Assembly: GCF_014651495.1 (NCBI RefSeq)
Contig: NZ_BMWZ01000001.1
Span: 312,575-376,574, forward strand
Origin: Algibacter mikhailovii
GTDB taxonomy: Bacteria > Bacteroidota > Bacteroidia > Flavobacteriales > Flavobacteriaceae
Reading direction: 5' to 3'
Length of the DNA stretch: 64,000 nucleotides
This document shows, in pieces, positions 19,324-28,025 of this stretch. A model generated the notes under the pieces. That model was not told the origin of the DNA and made no database searches. It saw only the letters and a list, made by a program, of their open reading frames with translations. The stretch's first letter is position 1; each line of letters opens with the position of its first letter. Position numbers and translations under genes: made by a program.

Positions 19324-20139
19324 ATGGAAAAATTACCAAAAGTAGCATTGCCTTTTATTGTAGCCGCAATAGTACTAATTATCATTTTAACAAAATCTGC
19401 CGTAACCATTGGCTCAGGTGAAGCCGGGGTGCTATACAAAACATTTGGGGGAGGTGTAGTAACTGATGAGTCTGCTCTGGGAGAAGGGTTTCATATAGTT
19501 GCCCCATGGAACAAAGTGTTTGTTTATGAAGTAAGACAACAAGAGTTAACTGAACGTATGAAAGTATTATCTTCAAACGGTCTTGATATTCAATTAGAGG
19601 CCACCGCCTGGTACATGCCAGAAATTGCAAATTTAGGTAAGTTACACCAGGAAAAAGGCGCAACCTACTTAGAAAGGGTTTTAAAACCTGCTATTCGATC
19701 TGCAACAAGAAGTGTAGTGGGTAGATATACCCCTGAGCAAATTTATTCCTCTAAACGAGATGCCATTCAGCAAGAGATTTTTGATGAAACTAAAAAAATT
19801 GTGGATGATCAATATATTGATTTAGTGGAGGTTTTAGTGCGTGACGTAACCTTACCTACTGCTATTAAAGATGCGATTGAGCGTAAGTTAGGACAAGAAC
19901 AAGAGTCTTTAGAGTATGAATTCAGATTGGTAACAGCAGCAAAAGAGGCTGAAAAAGTTATTATTGAGGCTCAAGGTAAAGCGGATGCTAACAGAATATT
20001 AAGCGCGTCATTAACAGATAAAATACTACAAGACAAAGGTATAGAAGCTACAATAAAATTATCAGAATCACCCAATAGCAAAATTATTGTAATAGGTTCA
20101 GGAGATAGTGGTATGCCTATCATATTAGGAAATCAATAG
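19324..20139 (+). CDS. SPFH/Band 7 (prohibitin-like) membrane protein
   Basis: A 271-residue prohibitin-like protein: one N-terminal helix (LPFIVAAIVLIIILTKSA), then an SPFH domain (SGEAGVLYKTFGGGV...FHIVAPWNKVFVYEVRQQE), then a long helical, charged region (KAEKVIIEAQGKADANRIL). Such proteins form large membrane rings that organise microdomains and protect membrane proteases such as FtsH. Length and layout match bacterial prohibitins. It is alone, 129 bp after the VWA gene and 300 bp before hisG. Confidence 0.9.
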   Translation: MEKLPKVALPFIVAAIVLIIILTKSAVTIGSGEAGVLYKTFGGGVVTDESALGEGFHIVAPWNKVFVYEVRQQELTERMKVLSSNGLDIQLEATAWYMPEIANLGKLHQEKGATYLERVLKPAIRSATRSVVGRYTPEQIYSSKRDAIQQEIFDETKKIVDDQYIDLVEVLVRDVTLPTAIKDAIERKLGQEQESLEYEFRLVTAAKEAEKVIIEAQGKADANRILSASLTDKILQDKGIEATIKLSESPNSKIIVIGSGDSGMPIILGNQ

Positions 20140-20246
20140 GCATACGTAATAAAATGCATCATTAAATGAAATATATTAGTAATTATCTATTTTTTAAACC
20201 CAATTAATTGATATTACTTAAATGTTTTAAGAATTGTATTTTAAAT

Positions 20247-20278
20247 TTGGAAAAATACATAGAAATTACAGATATTTG
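20247..20278 (+). promoter_or_regulatory. Candidate promoter of the his operon
   Basis: TTG at 20247-20249 and GATATTTG at 20271-20278 are separated by 21 bases, within the normal range; the -7 box deviates at its first base (G for T). It is 17 bases before the leader-peptide ATG. An alternative -7 box, TAAATTTG at 20242-20249, lacks a -33 partner. Confidence 0.4.
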
Positions 20279-20295
20279 TATCACAAAAATAAGAC

Positions 20296-20349
20296 ATGAC
20301 TTTTATTCATTTACATCATCATTATCAAATTTGCTCTCAAGCGAAGTGA
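20296..20349 (+). CDS. hisL: His operon leader peptide
   Basis: A 17-codon reading frame encoding MTFIHLHHHYQICSQAK, ATG at 20296, TGA at 20347-20349. Four of its 17 residues are His, in the run H-L-H-H-H (CAT codons at 20308, 20314, 20317 and 20320). This frequency is far above chance and is exactly what a histidine attenuator needs. It lies 32 bases before the attenuator stem and 110 bases before hisG. Its 3' part also holds the antiterminator segment. Confidence 0.85.
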   Translation: MTFIHLHHHYQICSQAK

Positions 20350-20409
20350 AAATGTATTGAATAAAATCAACATATATTTTAAACCCGTTTGAGACAATCA
20401 AGCGGGTTT
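20335..20409 (+). promoter_or_regulatory. His attenuator: antiterminator and terminator pairings
   Basis: The segment TCTCAAGCG at 20335-20343, inside the leader-peptide frame, can pair over nine bases (one G-U) with CGTTTGAGA at 20386-20394. That blocks the 5' arm of the terminator. A ribosome stalled at the His codons (20308-20322) leaves the segment free and the terminator cannot form. A ribosome that reaches the stop at 20347 covers it and the terminator folds. The geometry is that of enterobacterial his/trp attenuators. Confidence 0.75.
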
Positions 20410-20418
20410 TTATTTTTA
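20381..20418 (+). terminator. Attenuator terminator of the his operon
   Basis: AAACCCGTTTGA (20381-20392) pairs with TCAAGCGGGTTT (20398-20409), 12 bp with one G-U, loop of five bases, followed by TTATTTTT. It lies upstream of hisG and not after a gene, which marks it as regulatory. Confidence 0.88.
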
Positions 20419-20458
20419 AACACCAACTAGATTGTTTCAAACTCATAAAAACAATATA

Positions 20459-21316
20459 ATGAGTAAATTAAGAATTGCAGTACAAAAATCAGGTCGATTA
20501 AACCAAGATTCCATGAAATTATTAAAAGATATAGGAATATCTATTGATAATGGAAAAGATCAATTGAAGGCTTCAGCCAAAGGATTCCCTGTTGAAGTGT
20601 TTTACTTGAGAAATGGAGATATTCCTCAATATTTAAAAGATGGTGTCGTTGATGCCGCTATTATTGGTGAAAATGTTTTAATCGAAAAAGGAGAAGGAAT
20701 TAATGTGGTTGAAAAACTAGGCTTTTCTTCTTGCCGCGTATGTATTGCTGTACCTAAAGCAGATCAATACAATAGTATTAAAGATTTAGAAGGTAAGCGT
20801 ATTGCAACGTCTTACCCAAATACTGTGAAAATGTTTTTAAATGAACATGGTGTAGAGGCAAATCTCCACATTATTAATGGTTCTGTTGAAATAGCTCCAA
20901 ACATTGGTTTGGCTGATGCTATTTGTGATATTGTCTCAAGTGGTAGTACTTTATTTAAAAATAATTTAAAGGAAGTCGATACCATTTTAAAATCTGAAGC
21001 AGTTTTAGCAGTATCTCCAAAGTTAAATTCAGAAAGGCAAGCTATTTTAGAAACCATTCAATTTAGAATTCAATCGGTATTAAAAGGCAGAAATTCTAAA
21101 TATGTTTTACTTAATGCACCTAATGATAAAGTTCAAGATATAATTGATGTTTTGCCTGGCATGAAAAGCCCTACGGTTTTGCCTTTAGCTCAAGAGGGCT
21201 GGAGCTCAGTGCACTCTGTAATTAGTAAAAACCAGTTTTGGGATGTTATTGATGACCTCAAAGCAAAAGGAGCACAGGGTATTTTAGTCTGTCCAATTGA
21301 AAAAATGGTTCTTTAA
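20459..21316 (+). CDS. hisG: ATP phosphoribosyltransferase (long form)
   Basis: The first enzyme of histidine synthesis, condensing ATP with PRPP. The 285-residue length and the C-terminal ACT-like regulatory domain (from about residue 210: VLLNAPNDKVQDIIDVLPGMKSPTV) identify the long, histidine-inhibited HisG that needs no HisZ. The catalytic half has LRNGDIPQYLKDGVVDAAIIGENV and the PRPP loop DIVSSGSTL. I place the start at ATG 20459 (MSKLRIAVQKSGRL). An upstream TTG at 20432 would add nine non-homologous residues. It heads the operon directly behind the attenuator. Confidence 0.97.
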   Translation: MSKLRIAVQKSGRLNQDSMKLLKDIGISIDNGKDQLKASAKGFPVEVFYLRNGDIPQYLKDGVVDAAIIGENVLIEKGEGINVVEKLGFSSCRVCIAVPKADQYNSIKDLEGKRIATSYPNTVKMFLNEHGVEANLHIINGSVEIAPNIGLADAICDIVSSGSTLFKNNLKEVDTILKSEAVLAVSPKLNSERQAILETIQFRIQSVLKGRNSKYVLLNAPNDKVQDIIDVLPGMKSPTVLPLAQEGWSSVHSVISKNQFWDVIDDLKAKGAQGILVCPIEKMVL

Positions 21317-21326
21317 CGCTCTAGGT

Positions 21327-22610
21327 ATGCAAATCATAAATAATCCAAATAAAGAATCCTGGTCTAAAATATTAAAACGTCCAACCCAAACAGTTGGTGA
21401 TATTGAAGGCACCGTTAATCAGGTCTTTAATGAGGTTTCTGAAAGAGGGGATGCCGCTATAAATCAATACACTTATAAATTTGATGGTGTTTCGTTAGAC
21501 TCTCAGGTGGTGACAGCTGAAGAAATAACTCAAGCTATTAACGAAGTACCTCTTAAACTTCAAAATGCCATTAAGCTGGCAAAACTAAATATAGAGGTGT
21601 TTCATACAGCTCAAAAGACCTCGAAAATAGCTATTGAAACAACCAATGGAGTTCAGTGTTGGCAAGAAAAAAGACCTATTCAAAAAGTAGGGTTATACAT
21701 TCCGGGAGGAACAGCACCTTTATTTTCAACGGTATTAATGTTGGCTGTTCCTGCACAAATAGCCGGGTGTAAAGAAATTGTTTTATGTTCTCCTCCTAAT
21801 AAAGAAGGGGAATTAGCTCCAGAAATTTTATTTGCTGCGCAACTTTGTGGTGTCACTAAAATTATAAAAGTGGGGGGTATCCAAGCGATTGCTGGATTAA
21901 CCTTTGGAACAGAAACGATACCAAAGGTTTTTAAAATATTTGGACCAGGAAACCAGTTTGTTACTGTTGCTAAGCAAATAGCAACTAAATATGGCGTTGC
22001 AATTGATATGCCTGCTGGTCCTAGTGAATTGTTGGTGGTTGCAGATGAAACGGCAAATGCTGCCTACATAGCTTCTGATTTGTTGAGTCAAGCTGAACAT
22101 GGCACTGATAGTCAAGTTATCTTAGTTGCCACTTCTGAAACATTAATTAATGAGGTTTCAAATCAAGTGGCTACGCAAATTGAAGTATTGCCTCGCAAAG
22201 CAATTGCAGAAAAAGCGATTGCTAATTCAAAATTAATTTATGTTGAAAATGATTCCTTAGCATTAGAATTAATTGATGAATATGGCCCAGAGCATTTTAT
22301 TATTTGTTCTAAAAATGAAGATTTATATGTGCATGGTATAAGTAATGCAGGTTCGGTTTTTATTGGGGATTATACGCCAGAAAGCGCTGGTGATTATGCT
22401 TCAGGAACCAACCATACTTTGCCAACAAATGGGTTTTCTAAGGCCTATTCCGGTGTGAATCTAGATAGTTTCACAAAAAGTATGACCTTCCAGAAAATAT
22501 CAAAGGAAGGACTTTTAAACATAGGAGAAACCATTGAGTTAATGGCAGAAGCGGAAGGCTTACAGGCACATAAAAACGCAGTTACTATTCGATTAAAGGA
22601 TTTGAAATAA
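21327..22610 (+). CDS. hisD: Histidinol dehydrogenase
   Basis: Converts histidinol to histidine in two NAD-dependent oxidations, a zinc enzyme. Diagnostic segments: VGLYIPGGTAPLFSTVLM, FGPGNQFVTVAK, IDMPAGPSELLVVAD and LLSQAEHGTDSQ, the last with the zinc-ligand Gln/His. The open frame extends upstream to 21297 inside hisG, but ATG 21327 (MQIINNPNKESWSKIL) is the family-like start and leaves a 10-base gap after hisG. The protein is 427 residues, a standard length. It ends TAA, whose last A begins the hisC ATG. Confidence 0.97.
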   Translation: MQIINNPNKESWSKILKRPTQTVGDIEGTVNQVFNEVSERGDAAINQYTYKFDGVSLDSQVVTAEEITQAINEVPLKLQNAIKLAKLNIEVFHTAQKTSKIAIETTNGVQCWQEKRPIQKVGLYIPGGTAPLFSTVLMLAVPAQIAGCKEIVLCSPPNKEGELAPEILFAAQLCGVTKIIKVGGIQAIAGLTFGTETIPKVFKIFGPGNQFVTVAKQIATKYGVAIDMPAGPSELLVVADETANAAYIASDLLSQAEHGTDSQVILVATSETLINEVSNQVATQIEVLPRKAIAEKAIANSKLIYVENDSLALELIDEYGPEHFIICSKNEDLYVHGISNAGSVFIGDYTPESAGDYASGTNHTLPTNGFSKAYSGVNLDSFTKSMTFQKISKEGLLNIGETIELMAEAEGLQAHKNAVTIRLKDLK

Positions 22611-23644
22611 TGAGTATTCAAAATTTAATAAGACCAACCATAAAGGCATTAAAACCGTATTCATCAGCACGAGATGAGTTTCAGGGAAATAGTGATGATA
22701 TGGTTTTTTTAGATGCAAATGAGAATCCTTTCGAAAATGGTGTCAATCGTTATCCTGATCCATTACAGCGTACGGTAAAATCATTACTTTCTGAACTAAA
22801 AGAAATTCCGCAATCAAAAATGTTGTTGGGAAACGGAAGTGATGAAGTTTTAGATTTAATATTTCGTGCGTTCTGCGAACCATATCAAGATAATATCATC
22901 ACATTACCGCCTACCTATGGCATGTATAGTGTTTTAGCCAATATTAACGCTATTGGCATAAAAAGTGTACCCTTAGATGAAAACTTTGAGCCAAAAGTTG
23001 ATGCTATACTTCAGCAGGTTGACGGGCATTCTAAGTTGCTCTTTCTCTGTTCGCCTAACAACCCTACAGGAAATAGTTTTGGCACTCAGGCTATGAAAAC
23101 TTTAGTTGAAAACTTCAATGGCATCGTTGTTATTGATGAAGCCTATATTGATTTTTCAAATGCGGAAAGTTGGGTTAGTCAGCTAGAAAAATATCCAAAT
23201 TTAATAGTGACACAAACCCTTTCAAAAGCATACGGTATGGCAGGTATTCGCTTAGGTATATGTTATGCTTCAGAAGAGATTATTTCTGTATTAAACCGCA
23301 TTAAGCCACCTTATAATGTAAACGAGTTAACGCAGCAAAAGGCCATTTCTCAATTAGAGCAGAATGAACGGACACAACAACAAGTTTCTGATATTTTAAA
23401 AGAACGGGATGTTTTAGTTGACCAACTTAATTCTATTACTTATGTCTCAAAAATATACCCTTCAGATGCCAATTTTGTGCTAGCCAAAGTAGATGATGCC
23501 ACTAAGCGTTACAATCAACTCATTGAGCATGGTATTGTAATAAGAAATAGAACCACACAACCAGGATGTGAAAACTGTTTGCGATTTACAGTTGGTACAC
23601 CTGAAGAGAATAAAATATTAATAGATACTTTAAAATCTATATAA
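22610..23644 (+). CDS. hisC: Histidinol-phosphate aminotransferase
   Basis: A 344-residue PLP-dependent aminotransferase converting imidazole-acetol phosphate to histidinol phosphate. The Schiff-base lysine is in [16 protein letters not shown], preceded by the phosphate-binding [11 protein letters not shown] and [12 protein letters not shown] motifs. It overlaps hisD by one base (TAATG) and hisB likewise, so the three are translationally coupled. Confidence 0.97.
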   Translation: MSIQNLIRPTIKALKPYSSARDEFQGNSDDMVFLDANENPFENGVNRYPDPLQRTVKSLLSELKEIPQSKMLLGNGSDEVLDLIFRAFCEPYQDNIITLPPTYGMYSVLANINAIGIKSVPLDENFEPKVDAILQQVDGHSKLLFLCSPNNPTGNSFGTQAMKTLVENFNGIVVIDEAYIDFSNAESWVSQLEKYPNLIVTQTLSKAYGMAGIRLGICYASEEIISVLNRIKPPYNVNELTQQKAISQLEQNERTQQQVSDILKERDVLVDQLNSITYVSKIYPSDANFVLAKVDDATKRYNQLIEHGIVIRNRTTQPGCENCLRFTVGTPEENKILIDTLKSI

Positions 23645-24780
23645 TGAAGAAAGTATTATTTATAGACAGAGATGGCACATTAGTTATCGAACCACCAATA
23701 GATTATCAATTAGATAGCTTAGATAAATTAGAATTTTACCCCAAGGTATTTCAATATATGGCTAAAATAGCTAGTGAATTGGATTATGAATTGGTAATGG
23801 TAACGAATCAAGATGGTTTAGGTACCGAGAGCTTTCCAGAAGACACCTTTTGGCCTGCTCAAGATAAAATTATTCAGGCTTTCGCTAATGAAGGGGTTAC
23901 CTTTTCAGAAGTCTGTATTGACAAAACCTTTCCTGAAGAAAATGCGCCGACACGAAAACCTAAAACAGGTTTGTTGACCAGGTATTTATCTGAAGACTAT
24001 GACTTGCTAAATTCATTCGTTTTAGGCGATCGAATCACTGATATGGAACTGGCTAAAAACCTAGGAGCAAAAGGTATATTTTTGTCTGAGAACCCAGAAT
24101 TAGGTGCTGATGAAATAGAATCTTCAAAGCAAGAAATTTTAGATTGCATAGCACTTACTAGTACAGATTGGGCCGTTATTTATGAGTTTTTAAAACTTGA
24201 AAACCGTGTTGAAGAGATAACGCGTAACACCAATGAAACTCAGATATATATAAAACTGAATTTAGATGGTTCTGGTAAAAATAATATCGATACGGGATTA
24301 TCATTTTTTGATCATATGCTTGACCAAATAGGACGTCATGGCGCGATGGATTTAACAATAAAAGTTAACGGTGACTTAGAGGTAGATGAGCACCACACCA
24401 TTGAAGATACCATGATTGCTTTAGGGGAATTATTTAATAAGACCTTAGGTAACAAGTTAGGTATTGAGCGTTATGGTTTTTGCTTACCCATGGATGATTG
24501 TTTAGCTCAAGTTGCTGTTGATTTTGGTGGTAGAAACTGGCTGGAATGGGACGCTGAATTTAATCGTGAAAAAATAGGCGATATGCCCACTGAAATGTTC
24601 TTCCATTTATTTAAGTCGTTTACAGATGGGGCTAAATGTAATTTAAATATTAAAGCTGAAGGTGATAACGAGCACCATAAAATAGAAGGTATTTTCAAGG
24701 CTTTTGCTAAAGCTATGAAAATGGCTGTAAAAAGGGATGCTAATAAGATGTTTTTACCATCAACAAAAGGAATGTTGTAA
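23644..24780 (+). CDS. hisB: Bifunctional histidinol-phosphatase / imidazoleglycerol-phosphate dehydratase
   Basis: A 378-residue fusion. The N-terminal part (1 to about 165) is a HAD phosphatase with DRDGTLV (nucleophile Asp) and VTNQDGLG; it acts on histidinol phosphate. The C-terminal part is the manganese-dependent IGP dehydratase with [21 protein letters not shown] and DNEHHKIEG. The fused form is otherwise typical of gamma-proteobacteria and Bacteroidota, and it supplies two steps of the pathway. One-base overlaps join it to hisC and hisH. Confidence 0.97.
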   Translation: MKKVLFIDRDGTLVIEPPIDYQLDSLDKLEFYPKVFQYMAKIASELDYELVMVTNQDGLGTESFPEDTFWPAQDKIIQAFANEGVTFSEVCIDKTFPEENAPTRKPKTGLLTRYLSEDYDLLNSFVLGDRITDMELAKNLGAKGIFLSENPELGADEIESSKQEILDCIALTSTDWAVIYEFLKLENRVEEITRNTNETQIYIKLNLDGSGKNNIDTGLSFFDHMLDQIGRHGAMDLTIKVNGDLEVDEHHTIEDTMIALGELFNKTLGNKLGIERYGFCLPMDDCLAQVAVDFGGRNWLEWDAEFNREKIGDMPTEMFFHLFKSFTDGAKCNLNIKAEGDNEHHKIEGIFKAFAKAMKMAVKRDANKMFLPSTKGML

Positions 24781-25361
24781 TGAAACTTGTAATAATAAAT
24801 TACGGAGCCGGAAATATAAAAAGCATTCAGTTTGCTTTTAACCGCTTGGGGTATGATGCACTGTTATCCAATGACCCTGAGGAAATAAAATCAGCCGATA
24901 AGGTTATATTTCCAGGTGTCGGTGAAGCAAGTTCGGCTATGAAAATGCTTAAAGAAAGTGGTTTAGATAAATTGATTCCAACGCTTAAACAGCCTGTTTT
25001 AGGGATATGTTTGGGTATGCAATTGATGTGTTTACATACTGAAGAAGGTGATACAGCAGGTCTCGGGATATTTCAAACCAAAGTCAAGCGTTTTTCAAAT
25101 GATGTAAAAGTGCCACAAATGGGCTGGAATGTTATTAAAGAATTAAAATCTGACTTGTTCAAAGGCATTAAAGACAAGGAATACATGTATCTGGTGCATA
25201 GTTTTTATGCCGAGCATTGTAATGAAACCATTGCCGCAACAGATTATGAAATCAATTATGCTTCAGCATTGCAGCATGAAAATTTTTATGGCACCCAATT
25301 TCACCCGGAAAAGAGTGGGAAAGAAGGCGCTAAAATATTAAAGAACTTTTTAGAACTATAA
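24780..25361 (+). CDS. hisH: Imidazole glycerol phosphate synthase, glutaminase subunit
   Basis: A 193-residue class I glutamine amidotransferase that feeds ammonia to HisF. The nucleophile Cys is in GICLGMQLM (about residue 77) and the His/Glu of the triad in FHPEKSG near residue 178. PQMGWN is the HisH-specific loop. The start ATG overlaps the hisB stop by one base; hisA follows after one base. Confidence 0.97.
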   Translation: MKLVIINYGAGNIKSIQFAFNRLGYDALLSNDPEEIKSADKVIFPGVGEASSAMKMLKESGLDKLIPTLKQPVLGICLGMQLMCLHTEEGDTAGLGIFQTKVKRFSNDVKVPQMGWNVIKELKSDLFKGIKDKEYMYLVHSFYAEHCNETIAATDYEINYASALQHENFYGTQFHPEKSGKEGAKILKNFLEL

Positions 25362-25362
25362 C

Positions 25363-26091
25363 ATGAGAATAATACCAGCAATAGATATTATAGATGGGCA
25401 ATGTGTACGCCTTTCAAAAGGTGATTATACCACAAAAAAAGTTTATAATGAAAATCCTCTCGAAATTGCTAAAGCCTTTGAAGCACATGGTATTGAGTAT
25501 TTGCATTTGGTAGATCTTGATGGTGCAAAAGCAAGCCATATTGTAAATTATAAGGTATTAGAAGCTATTGCCACAAAGACGAATTTAAAAATTGATTTTG
25601 GCGGCGGTTTAAAGACGGATGAAGATTTAAAAATTGCATTTGAATCTGGTGCAGGTCAAATTACTGGTGGGAGTATTGCAGTAAAACAACCAGACATCTT
25701 TAAAAATTGGTTATCTGCCTTTGGTGCCGACAAAATAATTCTAGGTGCTGATGCGAATAATGAAAAAATAGCCATTAGCGGTTGGCTAGAAGAATCTGAT
25801 GAAGATTTAATACCATTTGTAAAAAACTACATGACCGAAGGCGTGTCCTATGTGATTTGTACAGATATAGCAAAAGATGGGATGTTGGAAGGACCTTCTT
25901 TTGATTTGTATGAAAAAATGCTAAAACAATTACCTCATGTGAAACTTATTGCAAGTGGTGGTATTTCAAAATTTGATGAATTACCAAAATTAGCTGAACT
26001 AGGATGTGAAGGAACTATTATTGGTAAGGCTATATATGAAAATAAAATTAGTTTGAAACAACTTGAAAATTATATTGTAAATGCTAACTAA
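25363..26091 (+). CDS. hisA: ProFAR isomerase
   Basis: A 242-residue TIM-barrel isomerase acting on the phosphoribosyl-formimino intermediate. It begins [22 protein letters not shown], with the catalytic Asp in strand 1 (AIDI); the second Asp is in the [12 protein letters not shown] loop, and [11 protein letters not shown] is the phosphate site. The C-terminus overlaps hisF by 11 bases. Confidence 0.97.
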   Translation: MRIIPAIDIIDGQCVRLSKGDYTTKKVYNENPLEIAKAFEAHGIEYLHLVDLDGAKASHIVNYKVLEAIATKTNLKIDFGGGLKTDEDLKIAFESGAGQITGGSIAVKQPDIFKNWLSAFGADKIILGADANNEKIAISGWLEESDEDLIPFVKNYMTEGVSYVICTDIAKDGMLEGPSFDLYEKMLKQLPHVKLIASGGISKFDELPKLAELGCEGTIIGKAIYENKISLKQLENYIVNAN

Positions 26092-26836
26092 ACGAATCAT
26101 ACCATGTCTCGATATTAAAAACGGACGTACAGTAAAAGGCGTAAATTTTGTTGATTTACGTGATGCTGGAGATCCAGTAGCTTTAGCAAAGCAGTATGCC
26201 GACCAAGGCGCAGACGAATTAGTGTTCTTAGACATTACTGCGACTTTAGAAGCCCGGGCTACAACATTAGAAATGGTTTTACACGTTGCAGAACAAGTAA
26301 ATATTCCGTTTACTGTAGGCGGTGGTATTTCATCGGTAGAACACGTGGATGCATTATTAAAAAACGGTGCCGATAAAGTTTCTATTAATTCGTCGGCAGT
26401 AAAACGCCCTGAATTAGTCAATGAATTGGCTGATAAATTTGGAAGTCAGTGTGTTGTTGTTGCTATTGATGCAAAACAAATAGATGATGAATGGTTCGTA
26501 CATCTTGCTGGTGGCACCATTCCAACAGACATCAAATTGTTTGAATGGGCTAAAGAAGTTGAAGACCGTGGTGCTGGCGAAATTTTATTTACATCCATGA
26601 ACCATGATGGTACTAAAGGTGGTTTTGCCAATGAAGCTTTAGCTAAATTATCTGAACTATTGAATATTCCAATAATTGCCTCTGGCGGTGCAGGACAGGT
26701 ACAGCATTTTATTGATACTTTTGAAAAAGGAAAATCTGACGCGGCTTTGGCGGCAAGTGTATTTCATTTTGGAGAAATTCCAATTCCTGAATTAAAAAAA
26801 CAATTAAAAGCAAATCATATTGAGGTGCGTATATAG
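26081..26836 (+). CDS. hisF: Imidazole glycerol phosphate synthase, cyclase subunit
   Basis: A 251-residue TIM barrel that, with HisH, makes IGP and AICAR. Diagnostic segments are [19 protein letters not shown] (catalytic Asp), the second Asp in the [15 protein letters not shown] loop, and [13 protein letters not shown]. It overlaps hisA by 11 bases. The gap to hisIE is 108 bases, the largest inside the operon, and contains a REP-like palindrome. Confidence 0.97.
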   Translation: MLTKRIIPCLDIKNGRTVKGVNFVDLRDAGDPVALAKQYADQGADELVFLDITATLEARATTLEMVLHVAEQVNIPFTVGGGISSVEHVDALLKNGADKVSINSSAVKRPELVNELADKFGSQCVVVAIDAKQIDDEWFVHLAGGTIPTDIKLFEWAKEVEDRGAGEILFTSMNHDGTKGGFANEALAKLSELLNIPIIASGGAGQVQHFIDTFEKGKSDAALAASVFHFGEIPIPELKKQLKANHIEVRI

Positions 26837-26896
26837 TTGTCCTTGAAAACAATAGACGACGAAATAATCTTAATATACTTATAGAAACCAATAAAC

Positions 26897-26932
26897 AGAT
26901 TGCAGCATCACTTAAAAGTGATTCGCAATGAC
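26897..26932. repeat. REP-like palindromic element inside the his operon
   Basis: AGATTGC...GCAATGAC ends enclose an ATCACTT-AAA-AGTGAT hairpin. The bottom strand reads GTCATTGCGA...GCAATCT, the same ends as the short palindromic repeats (GTCATTGCGAG...GGCAATCT) scattered between genes in many bacteria. It lies between hisF and hisIE. Other copies are not in this window. Confidence 0.6.
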
Positions 26933-26944
26933 AACTACAGAATC

Positions 26945-27538
26945 ATGACAATTAAATACGACCAAAACGGATTAGTCCCAGCCATCATACAAGACGCTAC
27001 AACAAGAAAAGTGTTGATGTTAGGCTATATGAACGAAGCATCCTATAAAAGAACAATAGAAACAAAAAAAGTTACTTTTTTCAGCAGGAGTAAACAACGT
27101 TTATGGACTAAAGGCGAAGAAAGTGGTAACTTTTTAAATCTTGTTGATATTAAAAATGATTGTGATAATGATTCCTTGTTAATTCAAGTAAACCCAGTAG
27201 GCCCAACCTGTCACACCGGAACTGATACCTGTTGGAAAGAAGAAAATGTTTCAAGTTATGGCTTTCTATCAACTTTAGAAGATGTCATTACTGAACGTGT
27301 TGCAAATAAAGACACTCAAAAATCGTATGTGGCTAGTTTGTTTTCAAAAGGAATTAATAAAGTGGCTCAGAAAGTAGGCGAGGAGGCAGTTGAAACTGTT
27401 ATTGAAGCCATGGATGATAATGATGAGTTATTCTTATATGAATCAGCTGATTTACTATTTCATTATCTTATGCTCCTTCAAGCTAAAGGATTTACTTTAA
27501 ACGATATTGAAAAGGAGTTAAAGACAAGGCAAAAATAA
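26945..27538 (+). CDS. hisIE: Bifunctional PR-AMP cyclohydrolase / PR-ATP pyrophosphohydrolase
   Basis: A 198-residue fusion carrying out steps 2 and 3 of the pathway. The HisI part (to about residue 105) has the zinc site cysteines in NDCDNDS and GPTCHTGTDTCW. The HisE part has KVGEEAVETVIEAM and ESADLLFHYLMLL. I use ATG 26945 (MTIKYDQNGLVPAIIQD). A TTG at 26900 would start inside the REP-like element and adds a non-homologous tail. It completes the operon: all enzymes of the pathway are present here. Confidence 0.96.
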   Translation: MTIKYDQNGLVPAIIQDATTRKVLMLGYMNEASYKRTIETKKVTFFSRSKQRLWTKGEESGNFLNLVDIKNDCDNDSLLIQVNPVGPTCHTGTDTCWKEENVSSYGFLSTLEDVITERVANKDTQKSYVASLFSKGINKVAQKVGEEAVETVIEAMDDNDELFLYESADLLFHYLMLLQAKGFTLNDIEKELKTRQK

Positions 27539-27663
27539 ATTTGCTTCAGTTATTCTTTAATCATTGGATAAACAAATGCATCTTATGGTAATAATTGTTG
27601 TTCTTGTTTTGAATATATCTATATCGCCAGTTGGCTAAATAGACCATATTATACATAAAAATT

Positions 27664-27699
27664 GTAGGGCTATAAAATGAATTCATTTTATAGCCCTAC
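27664..27699. repeat. Perfect 36-bp palindrome
   Basis: GTAGGGCTATAAAATGAA is followed directly by its exact reverse complement, 18 bp each side with no loop. It may end his transcription as a hairpin, though no T-run follows. It could equally be an operator or a remnant of a mobile element. Confidence 0.75.
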
Positions 27700-27964
27700 T
27701 TGCTTTAGAAAATTTCTATTTCAAATAATGATAATTATCCACTAAAGTCATAAGCGAAATAAAACATATTTCCTTCTAGTCGTTTGATTTTGAAAACAAT
27801 TTTACTAGCTCAACTACCCCCTTAGAAACAACAATTCCTCCCCTAATGTTTTATTAAAATAGAGGTAATTTTATTCACTATTGGTTATCTAATCTTAGCC
27901 TAACACATGCCTCGCTTAGGAAGCGTGGTAATATGTTTATTTATAAAGAACTAAAATGCAAGTC

Positions 27965-28003
27965 ACTTATTAATATCAATTAATAATAATGGTATTAATA
28001 AGT
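27965..28003 (+). promoter_or_regulatory. 11-bp inverted repeat ahead of the beta-helix gene
   Basis: ACTTATTAATA (27965-27975) and TATTAATAAGT (27993-28003), loop 17 bases, end 22 bases before the ATG. It could be a regulator-binding site or an mRNA hairpin. Confidence 0.4.
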
Positions 28004-28025
28004 TTTAAATTTTAAATAAAAAATA

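Larger units (their letters stand above)
20140..20458. other. his operon leader region
   Basis: This 319-base gap between the prohibitin gene and hisG contains a putative promoter, a 17-codon His-rich leader peptide, an antiterminator segment and a terminator, each listed separately. Confidence 0.8.
27539..28025. other. Long intergenic region with two inverted repeats
   Basis: These 487 bases between the his operon and the beta-helix gene carry no reading frame I can support. They hold a perfect 36-bp palindrome (27664-27699) and an 11-bp inverted repeat just before the next gene (27965-28003). Confidence 0.6.

Noticed and set aside
20432-20458. TTG start nine codons upstream of hisG
   Set aside because: The added residues are not family-like and would begin just after the attenuator terminator; ATG 20459 gives the standard N-terminus.
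25999-26421. Minus-strand frame of 140 codons over hisA/hisF
   Set aside because: Antisense to two certain genes; Ser/Thr-rich shadow translation.
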